Notes: generated by a model not told the origin, from the sequence alone. Counted from the first letter of the stretch, positions 42,528 to 51,521 are shown. The stretch: DNA of 64,000 bases from Campylobacteraceae bacterium (GCA_013215945.1 JABSOM010000001.1:310001-374000); one strand, 5' to 3'. A program made the numbers and translations.

Positions 42528-43064
42528 ATGAAAAATAATGATCTTGAACAAATAAATAGAAATAACTTTAAAGTCTTAATGAATGTTTTATCACAACCTG
42601 GAAAAATCCAAAAAGTTCAAACTCTTTTTAACTCGAATATATTAGCACTTGCAAATACACTTTTGTATTCAGAAGTAAGTTTTTATTATGAAGGAGATGA
42701 AGATTTTACTTTAATTGAAGCAATAACAAATAGTACTAAAGAAGAAATCACAAATGCTGATTATATTTTTTGTGATGAAGTAAATGAAAACTTATTATTA
42801 AAAGCAAAAATAGGAAAAGATAAAGATCCCGAGTTATCAGCAACACTAATTTTTAAGTGTAAAAATTTTAAAGGTTTAAAGGTTTTATTAACAGGACCTG
42901 GAATTAATAAATCTAGAGAAGTATTTTTACCAATAAATAAATCTTTTATTGACTCTTTTAATGAAAAAAATTCTTTATATCCTTTGGGAAATGAAGTATT
43001 TTTTTTAAATGAAATAAATGAAGTCCTCGCAATATCGAGAACAACAAAACTGGAGTTAATATAA
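42528..43064 (+). CDS. phnH: C-P lyase subunit PhnH
   Basis: The 178-residue protein opens with a PhnH-type N-terminus (NNFKVLMNVLSQPGKIQKV) and contains LLTGPGINKSREVFLPINKSFID. PhnH is the least conserved core subunit and a dimer; it contributes to the PhnGHIJ complex. Its last bases overlap the phnI start by 1 bp. Confidence 0.9.
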   Translation: MKNNDLEQINRNNFKVLMNVLSQPGKIQKVQTLFNSNILALANTLLYSEVSFYYEGDEDFTLIEAITNSTKEEITNADYIFCDEVNENLLLKAKIGKDKDPELSATLIFKCKNFKGLKVLLTGPGINKSREVFLPINKSFIDSFNEKNSLYPLGNEVFFLNEINEVLAISRTTKLELI

Positions 43065-44116
43065 TGGCATTTTACGCAATAAAAGGTGGAGAAGAAGCTA
43101 TTAAAAATTCTTTATCTTATTATAATGATTATTCAAAAGAACAAAACAATATTAACGATGAAGATTTAATAAATACCTTAACATTTTCAATTGATAAAGT
43201 AATTAGTGAAGCTTCTTTATACAGTAAAAAACTAGCAGCGAAAGCGATCAAAAGATCAGCAGGAGATCTCTTAAATGCTTCATTTTTTTTAAGAGCTCAC
43301 CGGTCAACGTGTCAAAGAATTGGAATAGCAAAAGAGCTTGATGTAAATGATATGAAATTACAAAGGCGTATTTCATCAGCATTTAAAGATATAAAAGGAG
43401 GACAGTTATTAGGACCTTCAAATGATTATGAAATAAAACTTTTAAATGAAACAAAAAAAGAATACGTAAACTTAGAAAACTATTCAGATAAAAACAATGT
43501 AATTAAATCAGCACTTACTCCTTTACGTGAGCAAAACTTAATTAAAAAACTTAAACAAGATAAAACTATTTGGGATATTACAAGAAACTATCCAAATGCT
43601 CCTTATCCTAGAAGTGCAGTGTTACAAGTTATGAGCAGAGCTGAGAGTGGGAGTTTATTAGCAGTTTCTTATACAACAATGAGAGGGTATGGTGATGTGC
43701 ATCCTACTATTGGAGATTTAAGAATTGGTACATTAGATATTAAATTCACACATCCTTTTACAAAAAAAGAAGTATTAATAGGTGAAATTGAAGCAACAGC
43801 AGTTGAATGTGCGGGAACATTTAATAAAGATGAGCAAGGAGAGACAAAACTAACGACTGGTTTTGGTTTTTGTTTTGGAAAAAATGAAACAAAAACTATT
43901 TCTATGGCTATTACAGATTTAACACTTTATAACAAACCTTATTCTGTTGGTTCAGATTATATTCTAGCAGCTGATTACGAAATGATTATGCATCATTTAG
44001 ACGGTATTGAATCTTTTGGAATGACAAGTCATTTTAAGTTACCACATTATGTAACCTTCCAAACGGATTATCAGATTTTTAAATGTGCTAAAGAATATGT
44101 AAAGGAGACAAATTAA
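43064..44116 (+). CDS. phnI: C-P lyase subunit PhnI (nucleosidase/transferase)
   Basis: The 350-residue length is normal. Typical blocks are FYAIKGGEEAI, RITKLALSY-type helical region, GDVHPTIGDLRIGTLDI and AEIEATAVECAGTF-like (EIEATAVECAGTFNKDE), and GSDYILAADYEMIMHHLDGIESFGMTSHFKLPHYVTFQ. It transfers the phosphonate to ribose C1 of ATP, releasing adenine. It overlaps phnJ by 1 bp. Confidence 0.95.
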   Translation: MAFYAIKGGEEAIKNSLSYYNDYSKEQNNINDEDLINTLTFSIDKVISEASLYSKKLAAKAIKRSAGDLLNASFFLRAHRSTCQRIGIAKELDVNDMKLQRRISSAFKDIKGGQLLGPSNDYEIKLLNETKKEYVNLENYSDKNNVIKSALTPLREQNLIKKLKQDKTIWDITRNYPNAPYPRSAVLQVMSRAESGSLLAVSYTTMRGYGDVHPTIGDLRIGTLDIKFTHPFTKKEVLIGEIEATAVECAGTFNKDEQGETKLTTGFGFCFGKNETKTISMAITDLTLYNKPYSVGSDYILAADYEMIMHHLDGIESFGMTSHFKLPHYVTFQTDYQIFKCAKEYVKETN

Positions 44117-44937
44117 TGAGATATGGTTTTTTAGATGAAGACGCAAAAAAAGAGATTAGAAGATCTATTTTAAAAGCAATTGCAATTCCTGGGTATATTG
44201 TTTCTTTTGCATCAAGAGAATTACCTATTGCAAGGGGTTGGGGAACGGGAGGTTTGCAAATTACTTTGTCAATAATAAATGAAAAAGATACTTTGAAAGT
44301 CATTGATCAAGGTTGTGATGGTAGTGTAAATGCAGTAAATATTAGAAATTTCATTAAATCTGTTACCAATGTTAAAACAACAAGTCATACAAAAGATGCC
44401 ACAATTATACAAACAAGACACAGAGTTCCAGAACGGCCCTTAGAAGAGAATCAAGTTTTAGTATATCAAGTACCTACCCCTGATATTTTAGAACCAGTTG
44501 AACCAAATTCTTCTAAACAAAAGATTCTACATGCCAATGCTGATTATTCAAAACTTTGGGTTTTGTTATATGAAGATACTTCAATGTTTGGAGATAGCCG
44601 AATATCAAATAGATATCCAGTAATGGTAAATGATAGATATGCAATGGACCCAAGTCCTATTCCTAAATATGATACGCAAAAGCTAAATAATTGTAAAGCT
44701 TTACAACTTTTTGGAGCAGGAAGAGAAAAAAAGATTTATGCCATTCCTCCATATACAAAAGTCGAACCTTTAAAGTTTGAGGATAGAGAGTTTAAAGTTG
44801 AGCATTTTGATAATAAAGAATGCCAGCGATGTGGATGTTCTACTTCCTTCTTAGATGAAGTTTATGATGATAATGGAAAAGTAAATTTTTATTGTAATGA
44901 TACAGATTTTTGCGATAGTCAAAAGAGAGAGAAATAA
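44116..44937 (+). CDS. phnJ: Radical SAM C-P lyase PhnJ
   Basis: The 273-residue protein carries the cluster and radical cysteines in the known order. Cys236-x2-Cys239, Cys260 and Cys266 correspond to Cys241, Cys244, Cys266 and the thiyl Cys272 of E. coli PhnJ, with spacings 3, 21 and 6 (E. coli 3, 22 and 6). An extra Cys241 follows. AIAIPGYIVSFASRELPIARGWGTGGLQ and GAGREKKIYAIPPYTKVEPL are highly conserved. It cleaves the carbon-phosphorus bond. All key cysteines are present, so it is probably active. It overlaps phnK by 1 bp. Confidence 0.97.
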   Translation: MRYGFLDEDAKKEIRRSILKAIAIPGYIVSFASRELPIARGWGTGGLQITLSIINEKDTLKVIDQGCDGSVNAVNIRNFIKSVTNVKTTSHTKDATIIQTRHRVPERPLEENQVLVYQVPTPDILEPVEPNSSKQKILHANADYSKLWVLLYEDTSMFGDSRISNRYPVMVNDRYAMDPSPIPKYDTQKLNNCKALQLFGAGREKKIYAIPPYTKVEPLKFEDREFKVEHFDNKECQRCGCSTSFLDEVYDDNGKVNFYCNDTDFCDSQKREK

Positions 44938-45773
44938 TGGTATTAAATATAAAAAATTTATCAAAAGTATTTGGAAAATTTTGTTCACAGTGTTTAAATT
45001 CAACAGGTGCCAATGTTAATAGCTCAATTTGCCCTAGATGTAATAGTGTCGTTGGCGTTAATAATATAAACTTATCTTTAAATAAAGGCGAAGTTTTAGG
45101 AATAGTAGGAGAGAGTGGTTCTGGAAAATCAACACTCTTACAACTTATTTACCAAGACCTAGAAAAAAGTTATGGAGAAATATTTGTTAAAGATTTTGTA
45201 AATAAAAATGGCAAAAAAAAGAATATTTTAGATGCTAATTTAAATGAATTGGCTTATTTAAGAAATTCTTTAATGTCAATGATTTATCAAAATCCAAGAT
45301 TGGGTTTAAATTATAATTTTTCTTCAGGTGGTAATATTGCAGAGAAAATAATAATGAGTGGTAATAAAAAATATAAAGAGATTAGACAAAGAGCTTTATA
45401 CTTTTTAGAAAAAACAGAAATTCCAACATCGAGAATTGATGATTATCCTGAATACTTTTCAGGGGGACAGCAACAAAGAATACAAATTTCAAAAGCTTTA
45501 TCTTCAAATCCTAAGATTCTTTTATTAGATGAACCAACAACAGGACTTGATTTATCAGTGCAAGCAAAAATACTAGACTTAATTAAAGAATTACAACATG
45601 AAATTGGTTTTGCAATGATTGTTGTTTCGCATGATTTAGGGGTAATAAAACACCTTACCGATATTACTGTTGTTATGAAAAATGGGCAAATTGTAGAAAA
45701 TGGTTTAACCGATCAAATTTTAGAAGATCCTCAACATCCATATACACAATTACTTGTATCTTCAATACTTTAA
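44937..45773 (+). CDS. phnK: C-P lyase ATPase PhnK with CxxC...CxxC insertion
   Basis: The 278-residue ABC-type ATPase binds the PhnGHIJ core. Walker A is GESGSGKST at 58-66, the Q-loop region is MIYQNPRLGLNYNFSSGGNIAEKI, the signature is FSGGQQQRIQISKAL, and Walker B is ILLLDEP. Between the first strand and Walker A there is an insertion with Cys16, Cys19, Cys32 and Cys35 (CSQC and CPRC), a zinc-ribbon-like pattern that E. coli PhnK lacks. I recall similar cysteine-bearing PhnK forms in other bacteria but cannot check. The C-terminus (HPYTQLLVSSIL) is typical. Confidence 0.93.
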   Translation: MVLNIKNLSKVFGKFCSQCLNSTGANVNSSICPRCNSVVGVNNINLSLNKGEVLGIVGESGSGKSTLLQLIYQDLEKSYGEIFVKDFVNKNGKKKNILDANLNELAYLRNSLMSMIYQNPRLGLNYNFSSGGNIAEKIIMSGNKKYKEIRQRALYFLEKTEIPTSRIDDYPEYFSGGQQQRIQISKALSSNPKILLLDEPTTGLDLSVQAKILDLIKELQHEIGFAMIVVSHDLGVIKHLTDITVVMKNGQIVENGLTDQILEDPQHPYTQLLVSSIL

Positions 45774-45782
45774 GGGAAAAAA

Positions 45783-46472
45783 ATGATTAGATTAGACGTC
45801 AAAAATTTACATAAAACATTTACAATTCATACCCAAGGAGGAGTGAAAGTAAAAGCTTTTGAAAATATAAATTTAACAGTTAAAAAAGGAGAATTTTTAT
45901 CTCTTTATGGACCAAGTGGAGCAGGAAAATCTTCAATATTAAAAACCTTATACAGAACATATACCACAAGCTCTGGTGAGATTAATTTTTACACAGACAA
46001 TGGCTCTTTAATAAATTTAGCCAAAGCTACCCAGAGTGAAATTTTAAAATTAAGAAAATCTAGTATAGGCTATGTATCTCAATTTTTACAAATCTTACCC
46101 AGATTATCAGCTGTTGATGTTGTTAGTGAACAGTTAATTTTAAAAGGAGAAAGTGAAGTAATTTCGCGATTAAAAGCAAAAGAAATGCTTTCTTATTTAT
46201 CAATTAGAGAAGAGTTATTTAATCTCTCTCCTTTAAGTTTTTCAGGAGGAGAGCAGCAAAGAGTAAATATTGCAAAAGGAATAATAGCTCCTAAATCCCT
46301 CTTATTACTTGATGAACCAACTGCATCTTTAGACAAAACGAATACAATGAAAGTAATTGAAAAATTAAAAGAAATTAAAAAACAAGGTGTTGCAATGATT
46401 GGTATTTTCCATGACTTAGAAGCAATGCAAAGTATAAGTGATTCAATTTATGAACTTAAAAGAGTAGGATAA
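45783..46472 (+). CDS. phnL: C-P lyase ATPase PhnL
   Basis: The 229-residue ABC-type ATPase has the PhnL features KVKAFENINLTVKKGEFLSLYGPSGAGKSSILKTLYRTY, IGYVSQFLQILPRLSAVDVV and FSGGEQQRVNIAKGI. PhnL can stack on PhnK in the core complex and supports catalysis. It follows phnK by 9 bp and phnM follows by 3 bp. Confidence 0.95.
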   Translation: MIRLDVKNLHKTFTIHTQGGVKVKAFENINLTVKKGEFLSLYGPSGAGKSSILKTLYRTYTTSSGEINFYTDNGSLINLAKATQSEILKLRKSSIGYVSQFLQILPRLSAVDVVSEQLILKGESEVISRLKAKEMLSYLSIREELFNLSPLSFSGGEQQRVNIAKGIIAPKSLLLLDEPTASLDKTNTMKVIEKLKEIKKQGVAMIGIFHDLEAMQSISDSIYELKRVG

Positions 46473-46475
46473 AAA

Positions 46476-47615
46476 ATGCAAACAGTATTAAGAAGTAAAA
46501 ACGTATTAATAAATGAAGAGTTTATAGAGGCTGATATTGTAATACAAGGTTCAATAATAAAAAGTATTGATACTTATAAATCAAATGAGTTTGCCCTAGA
46601 TTTAGGAGACAAAAAAATTGTACCTGGAATTGTTGATTTACATTCAGATGCAATTGAAAAAGAGATTGAGCCAAGAGTGGGTGCCAATTTTCCAATAGCA
46701 TTTGCTGTAGCACAATTAGATAAAAAACTATCAATGTGTGGAATTACAACTATGTTTCACGCTATTGGCTTTGAAGACAATCCAAAAAAACAAAGAAGTA
46801 TTGACTTAGCCAAAGAGCAAATAGAAGAAATTTACGAAGCTAATAAAAAACATCTGGGAGTTGATAATTTAATTCATGCAAGATTTGAATTATCAAGCGA
46901 TGAAGCAGTTGAACCAATAAAAGAAGTAATTAAAAAAGGCATGGTAAATTTAGTTTCTTTAATGGACCATACTCCAGGACAAGGACAATTTAAATCTTTG
47001 CAAAGTTTTAAAACATACTATTCTAATTATTATGGCCTAAATGAAGAAGAAGTACAAAAAGTAGTAGATAAAAAAGCAAATAAAAATGATGCAAAAATCA
47101 ATGATTTAATAGCTTGTGTAAAAGAGCATAATTTAACACTCTTAAGTCATGATGATGATTGTATTGAAAAACTTGATGCTTTGTTTTCTTTAGGTGTTAA
47201 AATATCAGAATTCCCACTTGATTTAGAGGTTGCTAAACATGCAGTAAAAAACGGTATGGCAACTGGAATGGGAGCACCAAATATTGTACGAGGTGGCTCA
47301 CAAGGTGGGAACATATCAGCAATAACATTAGTAAAAGAAAATGTGTGTAAATATTTATGCTCTGATTACCACCCCGCTTCTATGTTACAAGCAGTATATA
47401 AAATACAAGAAGATAGCCACTTATCTCTTGCTCAAGCTTTTTCCATGATTACATGCACACCTGCTAAATATGCAAACTTAGAAGACAGAGGTGAAATAAA
47501 AGAGAATAAAATAGCAGATATTATTGTAATAGATGATTCCCATATTCCAAAAGTTATTTTAACAATTAAAGATGGCGAACCTATTTATAATGCTATGAAA
47601 AACTACAAATTATAA
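46476..47615 (+). CDS. phnM: Alpha-D-ribose 1-methylphosphonate 5-triphosphate diphosphatase PhnM
   Basis: The 379-residue amidohydrolase-fold protein has the metal motifs GIVDLHSDAIEK, FHAIGFEDNP, LMDHTPGQGQF and LSHDDDCIEK, and SDYHPASML near the end. It removes pyrophosphate from the PhnI product to give the 5-phosphate that PhnJ uses. Length and motifs are complete. Confidence 0.95.
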   Translation: MQTVLRSKNVLINEEFIEADIVIQGSIIKSIDTYKSNEFALDLGDKKIVPGIVDLHSDAIEKEIEPRVGANFPIAFAVAQLDKKLSMCGITTMFHAIGFEDNPKKQRSIDLAKEQIEEIYEANKKHLGVDNLIHARFELSSDEAVEPIKEVIKKGMVNLVSLMDHTPGQGQFKSLQSFKTYYSNYYGLNEEEVQKVVDKKANKNDAKINDLIACVKEHNLTLLSHDDDCIEKLDALFSLGVKISEFPLDLEVAKHAVKNGMATGMGAPNIVRGGSQGGNISAITLVKENVCKYLCSDYHPASMLQAVYKIQEDSHLSLAQAFSMITCTPAKYANLEDRGEIKENKIADIIVIDDSHIPKVILTIKDGEPIYNAMKNYKL

Positions 47616-47624
47616 GGAGATTAC

Positions 47625-47660
47625 ATGGTACATACATATAGATGCATTTTAGGTTTATAA
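47625..47660 (+). CDS. Eleven-codon upstream ORF before phnN
   Basis: AAGGAGA followed by ATG starts a short frame (MVHTYRCILGL, stop at 47658-47660), and phnN starts 3 bp later. The ribosome site is stronger and better placed for this ORF than for phnN itself. It may pass ribosomes to phnN by re-initiation, or be a remnant of a truncated gene end. A coding role for the peptide is not claimed. Confidence 0.35.
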   Translation: MVHTYRCILGL

Positions 47661-47663
47661 AAA

Positions 47664-48197
47664 ATGCAAAAGAAAATAGTTTTAATTGTTGGAGCTAGTG
47701 GCGTTGGCAAGGATACTTTATTAAAGAATATAAAGAAGTCTTTAAAAAACAAAGCTAATTTTATTACAAGATATATTACAAGAGAAGCGGATTTAAATGA
47801 AAAGAACTATTTTCTGGATCCTTTGGCTTTTGATCTTTTGAAAATTAACAAATTTTTCGTATCTTCTTGGGCTGCTCATAATAATTTTTATGGAATTTCA
47901 AAAAATTCCATAAAAGAGGGATTAAATATAATTTCTATTTCTCGTTCAAGTATTAAAGATTTTGAAGCTTTTTATGATAATGTTTATACAATAAATATCA
48001 CTGTACCAAAAGAAGAACTTAGAAAAAGATTAATAAAAAGAGCAAGAGAAAATAAAGATGAAATAGAAGAAAGATTAAACAGATCTTATGATTGCATAGA
48101 ATCAAATAATCTTATTCATTTTGACAACTCAGAGGATATTGGTAGAAGTAGTGAAAGTTTATTAAATTTATTATCTCAAATAAAAGAAGAAAAATGA
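47664..48197 (+). CDS. phnN: Ribose 1,5-bisphosphokinase PhnN
   Basis: The 177-residue P-loop kinase is related to guanylate kinase. It has Walker A GASGVGKDTLL near the start, TRYITREADLNEKNYFLDP and RLIKRARENKDEIEERLNRS as in PhnN. It phosphorylates ribose 1,5-bisphosphate to PRPP, which closes the route from phosphonate to PRPP. Its 3' end overlaps phnP by 4 bp. Confidence 0.93.
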   Translation: MQKKIVLIVGASGVGKDTLLKNIKKSLKNKANFITRYITREADLNEKNYFLDPLAFDLLKINKFFVSSWAAHNNFYGISKNSIKEGLNIISISRSSIKDFEAFYDNVYTINITVPKEELRKRLIKRARENKDEIEERLNRSYDCIESNNLIHFDNSEDIGRSSESLLNLLSQIKEEK

Positions 48198-48934
48198 AAA
48201 TTACATTTTTAGGAACAGCTGATAGTGCAGGAATTCCTGTACATAATTGCCTTTGTGAAGTATGTGAATTATATAGAAAAGACAAAAAAGTCAATTTATC
48301 TACTTGTGCATATGTAGAAATAGACAATTCAATTATTTTATTAGATGCTGGAATAGAAAACATAAGTAATATTTTTGATTCTAAGAAAATAGAAGCTGTA
48401 TTTTTAACGCACTTTCATGCAGATCATTGTTTAGGCCTACTACGATTAAGGCATTCGCTTGATGCTATTAAATGTTTCCACCCTAAAGATAAAAATGGTT
48501 TTTCTGATTTATTTAAACATCCACATTCGATGCAATATAATATAATTAAGGATTTCGAATCAAAAGAAATAAAAGGTATAAAATTTACAGCTATTCCTTT
48601 GGAACATTCAAAAAAAACTCTTGGTTATTTACTTGAATATAAGAATAAAAAAATAGCATATTTATCTGATTGTTTTAATATCAAAGAAAAAACTATGGAT
48701 TTTTTAAAAACAAAAAATTTAGATTATGTTTTTATAGATGCATGTTATGATGAAAACAAAACAAAAGGAAATCATTTTAATTATATTCAAGCAAGTAAAG
48801 TATTAGATATATTAAACGCTAAAAATTCATATTTAATGCACATTTCACATACAACACAAAACTATATTTTAAAAAATAATATTCAATTAAAATATAAGTA
48901 TTTGAAAGAAAATGATGAATTTAATTTATCTTAA
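48194..48934 (+). CDS. phnP: Phosphoribosyl cyclic phosphodiesterase PhnP
   Basis: The 246-residue metallo-beta-lactamase-fold protein has THFHADHCLGL as the metal motif and Cys19, Cys21 and Cys24 (CLCEVC) as the structural zinc site known in E. coli PhnP. HISHTT near the C-terminus fits the last ligands. It opens 5-phosphoribosyl 1,2-cyclic phosphate to ribose 1,5-bisphosphate, the substrate of PhnN. It is the last gene of the operon. No phnO acetyltransferase follows. Confidence 0.94.
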   Translation: MKITFLGTADSAGIPVHNCLCEVCELYRKDKKVNLSTCAYVEIDNSIILLDAGIENISNIFDSKKIEAVFLTHFHADHCLGLLRLRHSLDAIKCFHPKDKNGFSDLFKHPHSMQYNIIKDFESKEIKGIKFTAIPLEHSKKTLGYLLEYKNKKIAYLSDCFNIKEKTMDFLKTKNLDYVFIDACYDENKTKGNHFNYIQASKVLDILNAKNSYLMHISHTTQNYILKNNIQLKYKYLKENDEFNLS

Positions 48935-48951
48935 AAAAAGAAAAAAATCTT

Positions 48952-49152
48952 TTATAGTATAAATTCTTGTACACGTCCAACTTGACCATCTTCAAGCATA
49001 ACTTTTATACCTCTTGGATGATAAGCAGAAGAAGTTAAATGTTTTTTAACTTTTCCAGCTGTTAAAATGCCAGATCGTTGATCTTTTTTTAATACTACTT
49101 TAACTTTTAAACCAATAGTAATATCTTCTCTTTCTCTGTGATCTCTAATCAT
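48952..49152 (-). CDS. YwbE-family small protein
   Basis: The 66-residue protein matches the YwbE/DUF2196 family throughout: RDHREREDITIGLKVKVVLKKDQRSGILTAGKVKKHLTSS and HPRGIKVMLEDGQVGRVQ. It looks like a small RNA-binding-type beta protein, but the function is not established. It is 1 bp downstream of the following unknown gene, so the two are co-transcribed. Confidence 0.9.
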   Translation of the reverse strand: MIRDHREREDITIGLKVKVVLKKDQRSGILTAGKVKKHLTSSAYHPRGIKVMLEDGQVGRVQEFIL

Positions 49153-49153
49153 T

Positions 49154-49630
49154 TTATTTTCCTAATAATACCGTTTTTGCAAAATCAACATTATAAAAAA
49201 AGATTGTTTTAAACATTAAAGATACTTTAGTTTTTTTAGGCTCAGATGTATCAAGAATGTCTAAGTAAAACTCAGTACCATCTTTTGGAACAATAGTTAT
49301 GCTTACTGGTTTTAATGTTCTCATCATATTCATTGTAGCTTTGTATAATTTTGTTTCAATACCTTTAAGAATATCTCCGTTTCTTTCTTCATTTCTAATT
49401 GCATCAAATAAAACAGCAAGTGTATCTTTAAAAATACTCTTCGTCCATGTGATTTTTCCTTTTGAATAATGAAACGTTGCCGATTTATTCAATAATGCTT
49501 TTGGTTTTTCTTCACGTACGTCTTCAATCATTTGTAAAAAGAAGTTAACACCACCAAGCTTTGATGCAGCCTCTTCTAATTCTTTTTTGATTGTAATTTT
49601 TTGAGCTTCATCTAAAAGTTCATAATTCAT
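49154..49630 (-). CDS. Unknown cytosolic protein
   Basis: I do not recognise this 158-residue protein. It has no membrane helix or signal peptide. It begins with a helical region (LLDEAQKITIKKELEEAASKLGGVNFFLQMIEDV), and the second half is rich in strands (VSITIVPKDGTEFYLDILDTSEPKKTKVSLMFKTIFFYNV). It is followed 1 bp later by the YwbE-family gene. Confidence 0.75.
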   Translation of the reverse strand: MNYELLDEAQKITIKKELEEAASKLGGVNFFLQMIEDVREEKPKALLNKSATFHYSKGKITWTKSIFKDTLAVLFDAIRNEERNGDILKGIETKLYKATMNMMRTLKPVSITIVPKDGTEFYLDILDTSEPKKTKVSLMFKTIFFYNVDFAKTVLLGK

Positions 49631-49676
49631 AGTTTACCCTTGGTTTTTTTGCAATTATAGCCAAAATTTAAGCTTA

Positions 49677-50312
49677 TCACACATCCAATGATAATTTAAT
49701 AGCCAATCCTATGAATAATGTGCCTACAATTTTTTTAATATATTTAGTAAAAGAATCTTTATAGGTAAATTTATTACTTATATTACAAGATACATAAGCA
49801 ATTATACTATTAACAATGCTTGCAAGAGCTATAAAAATCAATCCCAATATCAATAAACCCATACTTTTTTCACTCGAATCTACATTAATAAATTGTGGTA
49901 AAAAAGTAATAAAAAACAATGCCACTTTTGGATTTAAAATATTAATTAAAATACCAGAATAGTATATTTTTTTGTACTGTGCTTTTGAGTTATCTTCTTT
50001 TTTATTCGTATTTTTCTTAGAACTTAAGAACATAGCAATACCAAGATACAATAAGTATAAAGCGCCAATATATTTAACAAGTAAAAATGCAGTAGGAGAA
50101 GCTTCAAGTAAAGCAGATAATCCAAGAACAACTAATACAAAATGAAACAAACAACCCGCACTAATGCCTAAAGATGCCACAATACCAACTTTAAATCCTT
50201 TAGCTATGCTTTTATTTAAAACATACAATAAATCAACGCCAGGTGTAATATTCAATAATAAACCTGCAAGAATAAATAAATAGATATCAGTAATAGCACT
50301 CATGTTTAACAT
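49677..50312 (-). CDS. LysE/RhtB-family amino-acid exporter
   Basis: The 211-residue protein has about six hydrophobic helices and the N-terminal signature LLLNITPGVDLLYVLNKSIAKGFKVG. GILINILNPKVALFFITFLPQF is the typical middle helix. The exact start is uncertain: ATGs at codons 1 and 4 both lack a clear ribosome site. It exports an unknown amino acid. It resembles the exporter at 1128-1718 in fold but is a separate RhtB-type member. Confidence 0.88.
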   Translation of the reverse strand: MLNMSAITDIYLFILAGLLLNITPGVDLLYVLNKSIAKGFKVGIVASLGISAGCLFHFVLVVLGLSALLEASPTAFLLVKYIGALYLLYLGIAMFLSSKKNTNKKEDNSKAQYKKIYYSGILINILNPKVALFFITFLPQFINVDSSEKSMGLLILGLIFIALASIVNSIIAYVSCNISNKFTYKDSFTKYIKKIVGTLFIGLAIKLSLDV

Positions 50313-50346
50313 TTAATTTATATGGCATACTATACAAAAAATCTAT

Positions 50347-51093
50347 TTAGACATGTATATTAAAATAATCTCTTAACACTTCATATTTATTTTCAGAAGA
50401 AATTTCCCATTTTCGTTTTAAGTCTTTTGTTTTTATGCTTAGGAAACTGTCGGTTAAAGTGACTCTGCCCTCTTTTGAAGCTTTACTTACTAACAAGGGT
50501 ACCGTAACATCTTTTCTTACATTATCAAAAATATTTTCATAATCATGTAAAGAAACTTTTGTTAAATCAAAAGAATAAGATTCATTTTCTTTATCATTTT
50601 TATAGCGTGAAAACAAAGAAAAAGTATTTTTATTTTCTTTAATATAATACTCAATATCCTCATACACGGATATATACTTATCATTGTTCGTATCTAGAGC
50701 TTCTCTAACATTTTGTCCAAAACCAACATCTACTAAATAACTTTTATTATTAAGTTTCACTATTAATGCTAAATGGGGGAAATCAGAAGAAATATAAGTT
50801 GTATCTTTTATTTTACAAAAAATCATATACACATCAAAACCAAGCTCATTTAAAAGATAAGCAAAAAGTGTATTATTTTCATAACAAATACCACCTCTAT
50901 TGTTTTCAACTATTTTTTCATAAACATTATAAAGGTGAAAAGAGGGAATTTTTTTGTGAAAAAAGTCTAAGTTTTCATAAGGGATTTCTTGTAAAAAAGC
51001 AGAAATAAGAAGATTAAGTGTTTTCAGGTTTTTCTCTTCTTCTAGTATACTATCAGAAAGATTGACCCTTTCTAAAATTTCATTTATACTCAA
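50347..51093 (-). CDS. Arylamine N-acetyltransferase
   Basis: The 248-residue protein has the complete NAT catalytic triad: Cys70 in NNRGGICYENN, His107 in FPHLALIV and Asp122 in YLVDVGFG. The N-terminus IPYENLDFFHKKIP is also typical. It transfers acetyl from acetyl-CoA to aromatic amines or hydrazines; the natural substrate in bacteria is often unclear. It is monocistronic. Confidence 0.93.
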   Translation of the reverse strand: MSINEILERVNLSDSILEEEKNLKTLNLLISAFLQEIPYENLDFFHKKIPSFHLYNVYEKIVENNRGGICYENNTLFAYLLNELGFDVYMIFCKIKDTTYISSDFPHLALIVKLNNKSYLVDVGFGQNVREALDTNNDKYISVYEDIEYYIKENKNTFSLFSRYKNDKENESYSFDLTKVSLHDYENIFDNVRKDVTVPLLVSKASKEGRVTLTDSFLSIKTKDLKRKWEISSENKYEVLRDYFNIHV

Positions 51094-51178
51094 AATAAAT
51101 CCTTTACTAATGATAGTTCTTTAGAGATAAATAAGATATTAATTTAAATATTAAAATAAATAAATAAGTATATCAAAC

Positions 51179-51200
51179 AATTTTGCCTCAAGGCAAAATT
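51179..51200 (-). terminator. Intrinsic terminator after the YciI-like gene
   Basis: AATTTTGCCT, two-base spacer, AGGCAAAATT is a perfect 10-bp stem that overlaps the stop codon of the YciI-like gene. On the minus strand it is followed by the weakly T-rich GTTTGATAT. Confidence 0.65.
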
Positions 51201-51486
51201 ATTCTTTAGGAAGTACTTTCATAGGAACTATTTGGAATTCATCCATATTCCAAACATCATTTGTAACATAAGGTTCTGTTTCTAACCATGCATTTAATTC
51301 ATCTTCATCGTCAAAATTAACAAAAAGTGTAGAACCCACCATTTGATCTTCTTCAATTAAAGCTCCAGCATTAAGAATCTTACCTTCTGCCATTAATGCT
51401 CTTGCACCTTTAACATGTTCATCTCTTACTGCTAATCTTTTCTCAAGCGCATTCTCATTATCATAAGCTATAATTAAATATTGCAT
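51199..51486 (-). CDS. YciI-like domain protein
   Basis: The 95-residue protein fits the YciI family: YLIIAYDNENALEKRLAVRDEHVKGARALMAEGKILNAGALIEED and a late LNAWLETEPYVTNDVWNMDEFQIVPM. The conserved His of RDEHV is present. The family has a ferredoxin-like dimer fold, and its enzymatic role is mostly unknown. Confidence 0.92.
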   Translation of the reverse strand: MQYLIIAYDNENALEKRLAVRDEHVKGARALMAEGKILNAGALIEEDQMVGSTLFVNFDDEDELNAWLETEPYVTNDVWNMDEFQIVPMKVLPKE

Positions 51487-51521
51487 TTATATCCTTGTAG
51501 TTTTTTGTATTATACACTAAG

